A stretch of DNA of 15,310 bases from Candidatus Acidiferrales bacterium (GCA_955651735.1 CATPAM010000494.1:1-15310), one strand, 5' to 3'; positions 1-8,916 are shown, counted from the stretch's first letter. Translations and numbers: made by a program. Notes: generated by a model from the sequence alone, not told the origin.

Positions 1-1
1 G

Positions 2-190
2 CACTGCATAAACTGCCAGGAAAAGGCCCAGCAGGGAATGCTGAAAGCGCGGGGCCGACGGCAGATTACAGCCGATCTACTTACTTTACTGTACAATACA
101 GGATTGTTTATCCGCGCAACAGGGATAGGCTTGCGCCAGCGTGGCGGCTCGATTCACATTCGAGAAACGCGTTGTGGCCTTGCGGTCTAG
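2..190 (+). CDS. Possible C-terminal end of a DksA/TraR-type zinc-finger protein (5' partial)
   Basis: The frame entering the window at base 2 begins HCINCQEKAQQG. This resembles the last CxxC half of the C4 zinc finger and the QE tail of DksA/TraR-family RNA-polymerase-binding regulators, where the finger normally lies close to the C-terminus. The frame then stays open for about 45 more residues of unremarkable sequence to a TAG at 188-190, overlapping the start of the comF remnant by 50 nt. Such a long tail is unusual for the family, so a frameshift or chance read-through after about base 50 is likely. Only a dozen residues carry signal and the rest of the gene lies outside the window, so this is a tentative call. 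Confidence 0.33.
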   Translation, partial: HCINCQEKAQQGMLKARGRRQITADLLTLLYNTGLFIRATGIGLRQRGGSIHIRETRCGLAV

Positions 191-729
191 AGCGCGTGAC
201 GCGCTGGTCAGCGTGTTCTTCCCGGCGGGGTGCCGGCTGTGCGAGGTTGTATACGCCAGCGCGGTGCCCATTTGCGAGGAGTGCCTTGGCTCTTTCGCAG
301 CGGTTGGGGGAGCAGTGTGCGAGAGGTGCGGCCAACCACTGCCTGCATGGTGGTTGGGGGGCGCGGCGGACGTCGTGGTTCCAGTACCCCTCGACCGGCA
401 GCGCGAGCGGGAACGCGGCTCAACCAGGCGGACCTGATCGCCAGGCCGCTGGCCCGCAAGCTGGGCGTGCCGTACCGGGCAGTGTTGCTGGTAGGCACCA
501 AGCCCCGCCCGGGCAAGTACAGTCTGAGTTTGGAGGAGCCTGGGACTCGGTACGTGCCGCTTTTGCCACACGTCCAGGCACGTAAGTTGACAACCTACGC
601 GTATTGCTGATAGATGATGTAATGACGACGGGAGCCACCCTCGACGCCTGTGCCAGGGCGTTACGGGGAGCGGGAGCCAAGTCGGTGATCGGGCTGACAA
701 TAGCCCGGGCGGCGCGGCATCCAAGTTAG
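141..729 (+). pseudogene. comF: comF family phosphoribosyltransferase, broken by two frameshifts and a stop
   Basis: ComF-family proteins combine an N-terminal zinc-binding segment with a phosphoribosyltransferase (PRT) fold and are linked to DNA uptake. All parts are present but spread over three frames. From GTG 141 the first frame gives three CxxC pairs (CRLC, CEEC, CERC) and VVPVPLDRQRERERG. After a 1-nt loss near 420 (GGCTCAACC where GGCTTCAACC would keep frame) the next frame gives LNQADLIARPLARKLGVPYR. After a second 1-nt loss near 539-540 the third frame gives WDSVRAAFATRPGT, a TAA at 583-585, then [20 protein letters not shown] and the C-terminus, ending at TAG 727-729. The PRPP-binding motif [10 protein letters not shown] is intact. 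Two same-direction deletions plus one nonsense codon argue for real decay, although base-calling errors could explain the deletions. Downstream HNH gene starts about 150 bp later. Confidence 0.85.
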
Positions 730-795
730 GCTCTAGTGAGTCTAATCCGAAGGACGCGCGGTGAGCGCAAGAAGGCCAGAATCGTGGGATTCCCG

Positions 796-850
796 GGGGC
801 GTAGAGCCCCGGAAGCTTCCGGGACGGTCTCGGCTGGGTCCGACGGTCCC
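796..850 (+). promoter_or_regulatory. Structured leader with nested inverted repeats upstream of the HNH gene
   Basis: Three inverted repeats sit almost back to back: GGGGC(796-800)/GCCCC(806-810) with a 5-nt loop; a perfect 16-nt palindrome CCCGGAAGCTTCCGGG at 808-823; and GGGACGGTC(821-829) with GACGGTCCC(842-850), 8 of 9 pairs. The stretch lies in the 148-bp gap between the comF remnant and the first conserved HNH codons. It could be a palindromic protein-binding site or a folded 5' leader. It is also in frame with an upstream GTG (761), so it could be translated, although the resulting peptide looks non-conserved. GC-rich chance structure cannot be excluded. Confidence 0.35.
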
Positions 851-877
851 GCCGGTAGTAGGGTCCACAACTCAATT

Positions 878-1408
878 ATGATGCGGCGTCCGTCGCTGAT
901 GCAGGAGCCTGTGCTGGTCCTGAATGCAACGTATGAGCCGATCAATGTGACCGCGGTGCGGAGAGCGATGGTGCTGCTGCTGAAGGGCGTGGCCCAGGCC
1001 GAGGAGATGCACAGCTCGGAGGTGCACTCGGCGGCGCACGCACACCGCGTGCCCTCCGTGATTCGGCTGCTGGCCTACCGGCATATACCGCAGCAGAGCC
1101 GGGCGCTGTCGCGTAAAAATATCTTGTTGCGCGACCGCAACACTTGCCAGTTTTGCGGCGCGGTCTTCCCGAGCTCCGAACTGACGCTGGATCATGTCGT
1201 GCCGCGCTCGCGGGGCGGGCGCTCCTCGTGGGAGAATTTGGTGGCCTGCTGCTATCGCTGCAATAACAGCAAGGGCGATCGCACCCCGGAAGAGGCCGGA
1301 TTGAAGCTGGCGCGGCGCCCGCGGCCGTTCACGCTGCATACCTCGCGGCAATTGATGCGGCTGATCGGGCATCGTGACGAGCGCTGGCGTAAGTATCTTT
1401 TTTACTAG
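878..1408 (+). CDS. HNH endonuclease family protein
   Basis: A 176-aa protein of the HNH type common in Acidobacteria and Actinobacteria. The N-terminal half carries the characteristic [14 protein letters not shown] opening and a RVPSVIRLL segment. The C-terminal half is the nuclease fold: zinc cysteines C90/C93 and C125/C128, the catalytic D105-H106 in [14 protein letters not shown]120 in WENL, and N129 in CNNSKGD. The metal-dependent HNH fold cuts nucleic acid, but the biological substrate of this subfamily is not established. Start choice is uncertain: ATG 878, 881 or 899 all precede the conserved block, none with a clear ribosome site. A GTG at 761 has AAGGA about 7 nt upstream but would add about 39 low-complexity residues across the palindromic region. 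It is intact although the adjacent comF is broken. No toxin, methylase or phage gene lies nearby to suggest a restriction or homing role. Confidence 0.88.
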   Translation: MMRRPSLMQEPVLVLNATYEPINVTAVRRAMVLLLKGVAQAEEMHSSEVHSAAHAHRVPSVIRLLAYRHIPQQSRALSRKNILLRDRNTCQFCGAVFPSSELTLDHVVPRSRGGRSSWENLVACCYRCNNSKGDRTPEEAGLKLARRPRPFTLHTSRQLMRLIGHRDERWRKYLFY

Positions 1409-1528
1409 CGGTTTCGCGACTAATGGTTTTCAGTTATGCCGAAATTTAGAGAATTTTCGGCGCCATGAAACCTTTTTCGCCGGGCGGCATCTAACCTAAT
1501 AACTAACCACTTCGAGGACACACCCCGG

Positions 1529-1560
1529 GAAGCAGTTAAGGCCAAAACCTTAACTGCTTC
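1529..1560 (+). terminator. Perfect 13-bp hairpin terminator after the HNH gene
   Basis: GAAGCAGTTAAGG (1529-1541) pairs perfectly with CCTTAACTGCTTC (1548-1560) around a 6-nt loop. The + strand continues TCTTCTTTTG, a moderately T-rich tail, so it best fits termination of transcripts from the HNH gene 120 bp upstream. It also sits 15 nt beyond the convergent STAS gene stop. In that direction no T tract follows, so it would act there, if at all, as a 3'-end protecting stem. A weaker stem, GCCGAAA/TTTCGGC, lies about 70 bp upstream of it. Confidence 0.75.
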
Positions 1561-1575
1561 TCTTCTTTTGTGCGG

Positions 1576-1911
1576 CTAATTCTTGCTGGGCCGAACAATC
1601 TCCAGCCGCGTCTTACGCTTGCTTCCGTTGCTCGGAAAACTCTGCAGGGCGGTAGGTTCGTCCTTAGACTCCGGAAAAACCTGATGCAACTGCGTGATTT
1701 TCAGGATTTCCTCGACGTTGTCGGTCAAGCCGACAACTTTTCTCTCGCCGTCGCACTTGATCACGCTCCTGTAGGTATGCATCAGGTCGCCGATGCCGGA
1801 GCTGTCCAGATACACCAAGCCGCTCAAGTTCAAGAGAATCTGCTTGCGTCCTTCCTTTAGCAATTGCGCGATGCTGGCGCGCAGCGCGCCGCTCTCGAAG
1901 GAGACTTCCAC
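1576..1911 (-). CDS. STAS-domain anti-sigma factor antagonist-like protein, N-terminally short
   Basis: STAS proteins such as SpoIIAA and RsbV bind anti-sigma kinases and are switched by serine phosphorylation. The core is clear: LLNLSGLVYLDSSGIGDLM with the phospho-acceptor serine in DSSG at residues 36-39, then helix and strand segments VVGLTDNVEEILKITQL and HQVF as in the family. From the GTG at 1911 the protein is 111 aa and starts at SFESGALRASI, so the first beta strand (about 15-20 residues) that normally precedes this helix is missing. The GTG overlaps by one base the TAG of a 31-codon frame read from 2006, which may be the lost start in another frame. No kinase or sigma gene is in the window, so the partner is unknown. 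It is the last gene of a - strand run with the membrane protein and phosphoesterase genes. Confidence 0.8.
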   Translation of the reverse strand: MEVSFESGALRASIAQLLKEGRKQILLNLSGLVYLDSSGIGDLMHTYRSVIKCDGERKVVGLTDNVEEILKITQLHQVFPESKDEPTALQSFPSNGSKRKTRLEIVRPSKN

Positions 1912-2006
1912 TACAGATCCATGCGTCCGCCGTTTTCGCGGACTTCCATGGGCGCGGCGGCGGCAAACTCGCGCAGAGTGGCTTCCAATTCTGCGGCGAG
2001 GTCCAT
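1911..2006 (-). CDS. 31-codon leaderless-looking ORF overlapping the STAS start
   Basis: ATG 2006 opens a frame reading MDLAAELEATLREFAAAAP and ending EVRENGGRMDL at TAG 1913-1911. It stops exactly where the STAS GTG begins, sharing one base. A TATAAT box lies 7 nt before the ATG. Three readings are possible: the true N-terminus of the STAS gene displaced by a 1-nt deletion near 1912; the start of another gene whose body was deleted and joined to the STAS gene; or a translationally coupled short peptide. The amphipathic first helix looks protein-like. I do not recognise a family with certainty. Confidence 0.3.
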   Translation of the reverse strand: MDLAAELEATLREFAAAAPMEVRENGGRMDL

Positions 2007-2013
2007 GCGCAAG

Positions 2014-2019
2014 ATTATA
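2014..2019 (-). promoter_or_regulatory. Consensus -10 box (TATAAT) in front of the STAS region
   Basis: On the - strand TATAAT (2019 to 2014) is followed by seven bases and then ATG at 2006, the geometry of a leaderless transcript. A convincing -35 at 16-19 bp spacing is not visible; TTGAGT lies 25 bp upstream, which is too far. The box would let the STAS region be transcribed independently of the gene ending 50 bp upstream. Confidence 0.4.
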
Positions 2020-2056
2020 AGACAGGTTATCTACAATTGGTATTACTCAAGGTATA

Positions 2057-2578
2057 TTATTGCCTGGAGGGCGCGAAAAGCAAACCAGTCACGCGCACGG
2101 CGGGCTGCTGCATGTTCCAAGACCTGGGGATGTGCTCGAAAGAAACGTCGAACGCCCGGCGCGCCCCCGGCTCAAGAGGCGGGCTGGCGGAATTTATGGC
2201 CAGCCGCGACTCGCGCAGGGCAATTTGATTCATGTCGTCGTAAAACTCCACGGTCACTTCGACTTCCCGTAGCGTGCGCTCGCCAGTATTCGCGAGTTCA
2301 CTGGCGAGAATGGTCACTTCCTGATGCAAAAAATTTTCCGCGCGGCTCAGCGCCGGGTTTTCAATCACAATTTTCGGGGCATACGCGCGTTCCTCGGGGC
2401 CGAAGGGCGGATGAACCTCTTGTGCGCCGCCGCGCGATGGGGATTGCCGCCCCGGCCACAAATAAAATCCTGCCAGCACAATTACGACCGCCGCGGCGGC
2501 AACCAACAACGCGAAGCTGAAAGGTCCGCGGTCGGGCTGCTGTTCGCCGGGGATTTCGATTTGAGGCTGCTCGTGCAT
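2057..2578 (-). CDS. Single-pass membrane protein with FxLYD/DUF2393-like beta domain
   Basis: A 173-aa protein with a hydrophilic, glutamine-rich N-terminus (1-19), one strong transmembrane segment (about 21-41, ALLVAAAAVVIVLAGFYLW), a proline/glycine linker, and a beta-rich C-terminal domain (about 70-170). The pattern in that domain, ILASELANTGERTLREVEVTVEFYD followed by a spaced hydrophobic RAFDVSFEHIP, resembles the FxLYD / DUF2393 domains of anchored bacterial proteins. Expected topology is N-in with the domain outside the inner membrane. It starts 67 bp after the phosphoesterase stop and ends 50 bp before the STAS region, consistent with a loose - strand operon. The molecular role is unknown; the domain name is a resemblance, not a verified assignment. 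Confidence 0.7.
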   Translation of the reverse strand: MHEQPQIEIPGEQQPDRGPFSFALLVAAAAVVIVLAGFYLWPGRQSPSRGGAQEVHPPFGPEERAYAPKIVIENPALSRAENFLHQEVTILASELANTGERTLREVEVTVEFYDDMNQIALRESRLAINSASPPLEPGARRAFDVSFEHIPRSWNMQQPAVRVTGLLFAPSRQ

Positions 2579-2645
2579 CCATCCAGAGTAAAACGTGCCT
2601 GTGGGATTCGCACGCCAAATTTTGTGGGAGTGAGAGGCTGTGCGG

Positions 2646-3395
2646 CTAGCGGCCGAGGCTGAGCCGCTGCGCGAGCGCCTCCGGAAGGCGCGCGGCGCGC
2701 ATGCGCGATTGCACCCCGGAGATATCGTAAGGAACGCGCCAGAACTCCACGACGTTGTGTTCCAGATCGGCGATCGCGAATCCCGCTCTCGGGTCGCTGT
2801 CGCGAGGCTGTCCGATCGATCCCGGGTTCAGCAGGTAACGGGAGCCCGCATCTAGGCGCAAAGCGGCAAACGACTCCGAAGAACGCGGACGCAGATTGAG
2901 TATTTCCAGATGATTGCTCGCGCTCAAGTAGGAGAATCCGCCCTGATGATGCGTATGGCCGAAAAATGTGAGTGCGGCGTTGGAGTCCAGCAGCCCTTCC
3001 AGGGCCTGCTCGGGAGTGAAGACGTATTCGTCCTCATCTTGAAGCGCGCCGTGCACCAGAACAATTCCGCCGACCTCCAGCGGCCCGTGCGGCAACGCGG
3101 TAAGCCATTTCAGATTGTCGGGAGATAGTTGCGAGCGCGTCCAGTCAACCGCGGCCTTCGCAATGGGATTGAAATCGTCCGTGGGCATCAGTCCGGTGGC
3201 CGCTTTGTCGTGATTTCCGCGAATAGTTTGGGCGCCCAACTCGCGAATCTTCGAAGTTACTTCGTTGGGATCCGGGCCGTAGCCGACCACGTCACCCAAG
3301 CACACAATTTGTTCCCAGCGTCCCTGGGCCGCAGCCAGAGCGGCATTGAGAGCGGAAGCATTCGCGTGCAAATCGCTAAGAACGAGAATCCGCAT
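2646..3395 (-). CDS. Calcineurin-like metallophosphoesterase (YfcE/MJ0936-type)
   Basis: A 249-aa protein with every signature of the compact phosphodiesterase group of the calcineurin-like superfamily. These are D8-x-H10 in MRILVLSDLHAN, D35 in CLGDVVGYGPDP, GNHD at 60-63, H115 in VLVHG, and GHTH at 146-149. Together they build the two-metal site that hydrolyses phosphoester bonds. The GDVVGYGPDP form is typical of uncharacterised bacterial phosphodiesterases whose physiological substrate is not known. The ATG at 3395 begins directly at the first beta strand, so the start is secure, though the AGGA before it is very close (TAGGAAATG). A TATACT -10-like box is at 3428-3423. It is the first gene of the - strand run. 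Confidence 0.9.
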   Translation of the reverse strand: MRILVLSDLHANASALNAALAAAQGRWEQIVCLGDVVGYGPDPNEVTSKIRELGAQTIRGNHDKAATGLMPTDDFNPIAKAAVDWTRSQLSPDNLKWLTALPHGPLEVGGIVLVHGALQDEDEYVFTPEQALEGLLDSNAALTFFGHTHHQGGFSYLSASNHLEILNLRPRSSESFAALRLDAGSRYLLNPGSIGQPRDSDPRAGFAIADLEHNVVEFWRVPYDISGVQSRMRAARLPEALAQRLSLGR

Positions 3396-3717
3396 TTCCT
3401 AGGATGTCCAAAAGAGCCACTGAGTATAGATGAAGCGATTGGCAATGCACAGAACGAAGCGCTGCGCCGGATGGGATGTGAGACACCAACCGCCGCAAGG
3501 GTGGCAAAACGTCAGAACCGCGCGATAGTTCTAAGTCTTTAGCGAATGTTAATAAGAGCGGCGATTTACAGGCCAATCGGCTCCTCCATTAGTGACAAAA
3601 ACAAGACAACTAAAGTAGGAATTTCGCCCGCGCCCGCGAAACATTCGATGGGTGAGCTTCGTCTATAGGAGTGCAGCCGAATAGTAAAGCGGCACTGGGT
3701 CTGTCAGAGCAAACATC
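3396..3717. other. Non-coding stretch upstream of the phosphoesterase gene
   Basis: No convincing gene in either strand. It holds a - strand -10-like TATACT (3428-3423) about 28 bp before the phosphoesterase ATG, with a poor -35 (TGTGCA at 17 bp), and a small TTTCGC/GCGAAA inverted repeat (3622-3627 with 3636-3641). The rest is unassigned. Confidence 0.5.
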
Positions 3718-3746
3718 AAAAAAACCCCGCGGTGGCAGCCGCGGGG
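3718..3746 (-). terminator. Strong intrinsic terminator, - strand
   Basis: CCCCGCGG (3725-3732) and CCGCGGGG (3739-3746) form a perfect 8-bp GC stem with a 6-nt loop. On the - strand the stem is followed at once by seven T residues (3724-3718), the textbook rho-independent form. No protein gene on the - strand ends just before it, which is the main reason to suspect a small RNA. Confidence 0.85.
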
Positions 3747-3796
3747 CGGTGACACGCATCTTTCCGGCCGTTAGTCCAGGAAGAGGAGGTGTCGTT
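3718..3796 (-). ncRNA. Candidate small RNA, about 79 nt, with its own promoter and terminator
   Basis: On the - strand a TTGACA-18 bp-TAGATT promoter (3832-3803) is followed, seven bases after the -10, by an adenine at 3796. Transcription from there reaches a strong intrinsic terminator at 3746-3718 after only about 79 nt. No start codon with a ribosome site opens a frame inside. The 5' part contains ACCTCCTCTTCC, complementary to an extended Shine-Dalgarno sequence, placed between GACAC (3793-3789) and GTGTC (3755-3751), which can pair and present it in a loop. This layout fits a trans-acting sRNA. Alternatives are an attenuated leader of the phosphoesterase operon 320 bp downstream, or a coincidence of elements. 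No known RNA family is recognised. Confidence 0.5.
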
Positions 3797-3802
3797 CGGG
3801 GA

Positions 3803-3832
3803 AATCTACTCGTTCGCCCGCCTGCGTGTCAA
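3803..3832 (-). promoter_or_regulatory. Sigma-70-like promoter, TTGACA-N18-TAGATT
   Basis: The -35 is a perfect TTGACA (3832-3827) and the -10 is TAGATT (3808-3803, 4 of 6), separated by 18 bp. It points away from the secreted-protein gene at 3898 and into the gap, toward the terminator at 3746-3718. Confidence 0.55.
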
Positions 3833-3897
3833 CTCCGCTCTGCTCCCAGATCCGTTTGTCCGGCTGACTCGATCCAATCGAAAGGAAGTTGACGCGC

Positions 3898-4230
3898 ATG
3901 AAATCCATTTCGTTCCTCCGAAGTGTCGCGCTGCTGGCGGTAACCGCGCTGGCCGTGCCCGTATTTGCGAAGCCCATCAGCAAGACCATCAGCATCACGC
4001 AAGCTGCAAGAGTTGGCAAAGCGGATTTGCAGGCCGGTGAGTACCGCCTGCTGATCGACGGCAACAAAGCCACCGTGCAAAAGGGCAAATCCGTGGTGGC
4101 CGAAAGCCAAGGCCGCTGGGAGGATCGCGACACGAAATCCAGCTACGACGCGGTGCTGCTCGGCGAAAACGGACAAGTGAAGGAAGTGCGTTTCTCGGGA
4201 CAAAAGCGCGTTTTCGTGTTTAGCGAATAA
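3898..4230 (+). CDS. Small secreted protein, unknown function
   Basis: A 110-aa protein with a clear Sec signal peptide: basic MKSISFLRS, hydrophobic VALLAVTALAVPV, cleavage probably after FA at about residue 24. The mature part (about 86 aa) has the pattern of small beta-rich Acidobacteria proteins: a KPISKTISITQ strand, then RVGKADLQAGEYRLLIDG, then alternating strands ending VKEVRFSGQKRVFVF. There are no cysteines or lipobox, so it is probably periplasmic or extracellular. ATG 3898 has AAAGGAAG (3881-3888) nine bases upstream; the TTG at 3889 overlaps that site and is rejected. It stands alone, divergent from the candidate sRNA and convergent with queA. Family function is unknown to me. 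Confidence 0.8.
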   Translation: MKSISFLRSVALLAVTALAVPVFAKPISKTISITQAARVGKADLQAGEYRLLIDGNKATVQKGKSVVAESQGRWEDRDTKSSYDAVLLGENGQVKEVRFSGQKRVFVFSE

Positions 4231-4258
4231 CGGAAAGCTCCGCGAAACACCGTCATTG

Positions 4259-4299
4259 GACGAGCGGGAGACTGCCGTGGGGCGGTTTCCCTGCTCGTC
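4259..4299. terminator. Long hairpin between two convergent genes
   Basis: GACGAGC (4259-4265) pairs with GCTCGTC (4293-4299). The stem continues through GGGA/TCCC past one bulged T and GACTGCC/GGCGGTT with two G-T wobbles, for about 18 pairs and a GTGG loop. It lies 28 bp after the secreted-protein stop and 56 bp beyond the queA stop. There is no T tract on either strand, so it is more likely a bidirectional 3'-end stem than a classic terminator. Confidence 0.5.
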
Positions 4300-4355
4300 A
4301 TATGGCTTGAAGTTTCATCCTCCCGAAAGGCCTTGCGAACATTCTTAGCGCGCGC

Positions 4356-5471
4356 TTACCGAATCAGCATGCAGTCCCCATAGCTGTAAAAGCGGTACCC
4401 TGCTTCGACCGCGTGCCGGTAGGCAGTCAAGACGCGCTCGCGTCCGGCGAAAGCGTAAACCAGCGCGAGCAGCGTTGACTTCGGAAGATGAAAATTCGTG
4501 AGCAGGGCGTTCACCACGCGAAACGAAAATCCCGGGACAATAAATAGGCGCGCTTCGGCTTTGCCGGAGCGTACCAGCGTTTCCGAACTCGCCTCTGCCG
4601 CGCGCAACGCGGCGTCCTCAAGCGCGCGCACCACCGTGGTTCCCACGGCGAGGATTGGCCGAAGCGTGGAATGGGCCGCCTGGATTTGTTGCGCGGCTTG
4701 CTCCGAAATCTCATACGACTCAGCGTGCATCACGTGGCCCTCGAGCGTTTCGCTGTGGATGGGCTGAAATGTGCCGAGGCCCACGTCCAGCGTCAGCTCG
4801 CATACTTCCACGCCTCGCGCGCGAATCGCCGACAAGACCTCCGGCGTAAAATGCAGCCCAGCCGTGGGAGCGGCTACGGCTCCGGGCCGGCTTGCAAAGA
4901 CGGTCTGATATCTTTCGCGGTCCGCGGATTCGTCCGCGCGGTCGATATAGGGTGGAAGCGGGACGTGGCCGAGCCGCTCAATCTGCGCGGTCACTCCGCC
5001 TGGGTCGCGGGAAGTGAATCGCACGGTACGCACTCCGAATTCGCCGCGCGCGATGATTTCTGCTTCGAGTTCGCCTTCGCCAAACACAACGCGCTCGCCC
5101 GTTTTCATCTTGCGCCCGGGACGCACTAACGCTTCCCATACGTCGGGACCAACCTGCCTGGCGAGAAAGACCTCCACCATGCCGCTCAGGTGTTCCTGGC
5201 GCGATGCGCGCGAAGGCGCGTCCGAAAACACTCCCAGGCGGCGGCCGAAAAGTCGCGCGGGAATCACGCGCGCGTTATTCAGAACGATGAGTTCCTCGCC
5301 GCGTAGCAGGCCGGGAAGCTCGGCGAACATACGATCGGCCAGCTTGCCGCTGGCGCGATCCATGGCCAAAAGGCGGGAGCTATCGCGCCGCTGCAGTGGG
5401 CGTTGGGCGATATGAGAGGACGGAAGGTCATAATCGAGTTGGTCGAGGCGCACGGCCACAGAGTCTAGCAA
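4356..5471 (-). CDS. queA: S-adenosylmethionine:tRNA ribosyltransferase-isomerase QueA
   Basis: QueA transfers and isomerises the ribosyl part of S-adenosylmethionine onto 7-aminomethyl-7-deazaguanine in tRNA, giving epoxyqueuosine at the wobble position of GUN anticodons. The 371-aa frame matches the family end to end: DYDLPSSHIAQRPL near the N-terminus, LIVLNNARVIPARLFGRR, the inserted beta domain, VAAPTAGLHFTPEVL, LGTFQPI, GHVMHAESYEIS, AVGTTVVRALE, NFHLPKSTLLALV and the terminal YRFYSYGDCMLIR. Family length is around 340-360. The frame opens at TTG 5471. A GTG at 5459 or 5453, giving VRLDQLDYDLP, is a better match to usual starts. Neither has a strong ribosome site. The usual partner tgt is not adjacent; the gene is alone and divergent from hsp20. 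Confidence 0.95.
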   Translation of the reverse strand: MLDSVAVRLDQLDYDLPSSHIAQRPLQRRDSSRLLAMDRASGKLADRMFAELPGLLRGEELIVLNNARVIPARLFGRRLGVFSDAPSRASRQEHLSGMVEVFLARQVGPDVWEALVRPGRKMKTGERVVFGEGELEAEIIARGEFGVRTVRFTSRDPGGVTAQIERLGHVPLPPYIDRADESADRERYQTVFASRPGAVAAPTAGLHFTPEVLSAIRARGVEVCELTLDVGLGTFQPIHSETLEGHVMHAESYEISEQAAQQIQAAHSTLRPILAVGTTVVRALEDAALRAAEASSETLVRSGKAEARLFIVPGFSFRVVNALLTNFHLPKSTLLALVYAFAGRERVLTAYRHAVEAGYRFYSYGDCMLIR

Positions 5472-5629
5472 ATCCGGCTACGCATGAAGAATCGCGAATC
5501 GCCTCTCCGATTGTCACTTTTCGTGTCTCATTTCGCTAGCCGAAACGCTCGATTGGCAACCCGAAGGAATCGGCAACTACTTTACTTATTAACGACTTAC
5601 GATGACGCATTGGAAGCTGCAAATTATAC

Positions 5630-5658
5630 TTGACAACGATAGGCGCATATTTTATGAT
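5630..5658 (+). promoter_or_regulatory. Near-consensus sigma-70 promoter of hsp20, TTGACA-N17-TATGAT
   Basis: TTGACA (5630-5635) and TATGAT (5653-5658) are separated by exactly 17 bp. The expected start is near 5665, about 27 nt before the hsp20 ATG at 5692. No sigma-32 -10 (CCCCAT type) and no CIRCE repeat is seen here, so the gene looks vegetative or repressor-controlled by an unseen system. Confidence 0.8.
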
Positions 5659-5691
5659 ACGTCTGCAGTCATTCAAGGAGGGACCTGTATC

Positions 5692-6168
5692 ATGAGGACT
5701 TTGAGCCCTTTCGAGCCCTTCCGCGGGGCTTCTACTTTGCAAGACCAACTCCATCGCGTGTTCAACGATGTGTTTGCGCGCGCGGGAGACGAATCCAACC
5801 TTACCAGTTGGGCGCCGGCCGTCGATATCTTCGAGACCGAGCACGAACTGGTGGTGAAGGCCGACCTGCCGGATGTGGATCTGAAAGATCTGGACATCCG
5901 CGTAGAGAACAACATTTTGACCATTCGCGGGGAACGCAAGTTCGAGAAGAAAGTGAGCGAAGACCGGTACCTGCGCGTGGAGCGCGCCTACGGTTCGTTC
6001 CGCCGTAGCTTCTCGCTGGCCAACACCGTGAATGCGGAAGCAATCAAGGCCGACTATCAGAATGGCGTTCTGACGCTGACCATTCCGAAGCGCGAAGAAG
6101 CGAAGCCGAAGCAAATCAAGGTCAACGTCGGGGCACCGACGATGGCTGCGGCGGCGGGCGCGAAGTAA
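5692..6168 (+). CDS. Hsp20/alpha-crystallin small heat shock protein
   Basis: Small heat shock proteins are ATP-independent holdases that bind unfolding proteins and pass them to ClpB/DnaK. The 158-aa product has a short variable N-terminal arm, an alpha-crystallin domain from about residue 40 (WAPAVDIFETEHELVVKADL, then ILTIRGERKFE, RAYGSFRRSFSL and the NGVLTLTIPK strand), and a short tail with a K-x-I-K-V motif in place of the IxI anchor. The start is ATG 5692, because AAGGAGGG (5675-5682) sits nine bases upstream and the promoter lies between it and earlier in-frame codons; an upstream ATG at 5602 is inside the promoter region. It leads the hsp20-clpB-htpX series. Confidence 0.95.
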   Translation: MRTLSPFEPFRGASTLQDQLHRVFNDVFARAGDESNLTSWAPAVDIFETEHELVVKADLPDVDLKDLDIRVENNILTIRGERKFEKKVSEDRYLRVERAYGSFRRSFSLANTVNAEAIKADYQNGVLTLTIPKREEAKPKQIKVNVGAPTMAAAAGAK

Positions 6169-6193
6169 ACGGTGCCCGATTGCGAAGGGTAGA

Positions 6194-6220
6194 GGGGCTG
6201 GCGAAATGCCGGCCCCTTTT
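6194..6220 (+). terminator. Intrinsic terminator between hsp20 and clpB
   Basis: GGGGCTGGC (6194-6202) pairs with GCCGGCCCC (6208-6216) with one G-T wobble and a GAAAT loop, followed by TTTTGTT. It lies 25 bp after the hsp20 stop and only 26 bp before the clpB ATG, leaving almost no room for a separate clpB promoter. Partial read-through would make hsp20 mRNA more abundant than clpB mRNA. Confidence 0.8.
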
Positions 6221-6246
6221 GTTAGAAATAGAGTTGAGGCGTTGTC

Positions 6247-8865
<2,619 letters not shown>

Positions 8866-8916
8866 AGAGCGAAAGAGGAAGGCCCGGGATTACGTATATA
8901 GTGATAGGCAAAGGCA

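Noticed and set aside
86..868. A 260-codon open frame on the - strand across comF and its downstream gap
   Set aside because: It lies opposite recognisable comF segments, has proline/arginine/serine-rich low-information sequence with no family signature, and is expected by chance in GC-rich DNA.
3771..4133. A 120-codon - strand frame reading into the candidate sRNA region
   Set aside because: It is antisense to the secreted-protein gene, which has a signal peptide and ribosome site, and it lacks any of its own. It would also cross the - strand promoter.
5500..5691. CIRCE (HrcA) or sigma-32 type heat-shock control upstream of hsp20
   Set aside because: No TTAGCACTC-N9-GAGTGCTAA repeat and no CCCCAT-type -10 is seen; the visible promoter is an ordinary TTGACA-17-TATGAT.
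5602..5691. N-terminal extension of Hsp20 to an upstream ATG
   Set aside because: The extension would include the -35/-10 elements and the strong AAGGAGGG site; the extra 30 residues do not resemble Hsp20 N-termini.
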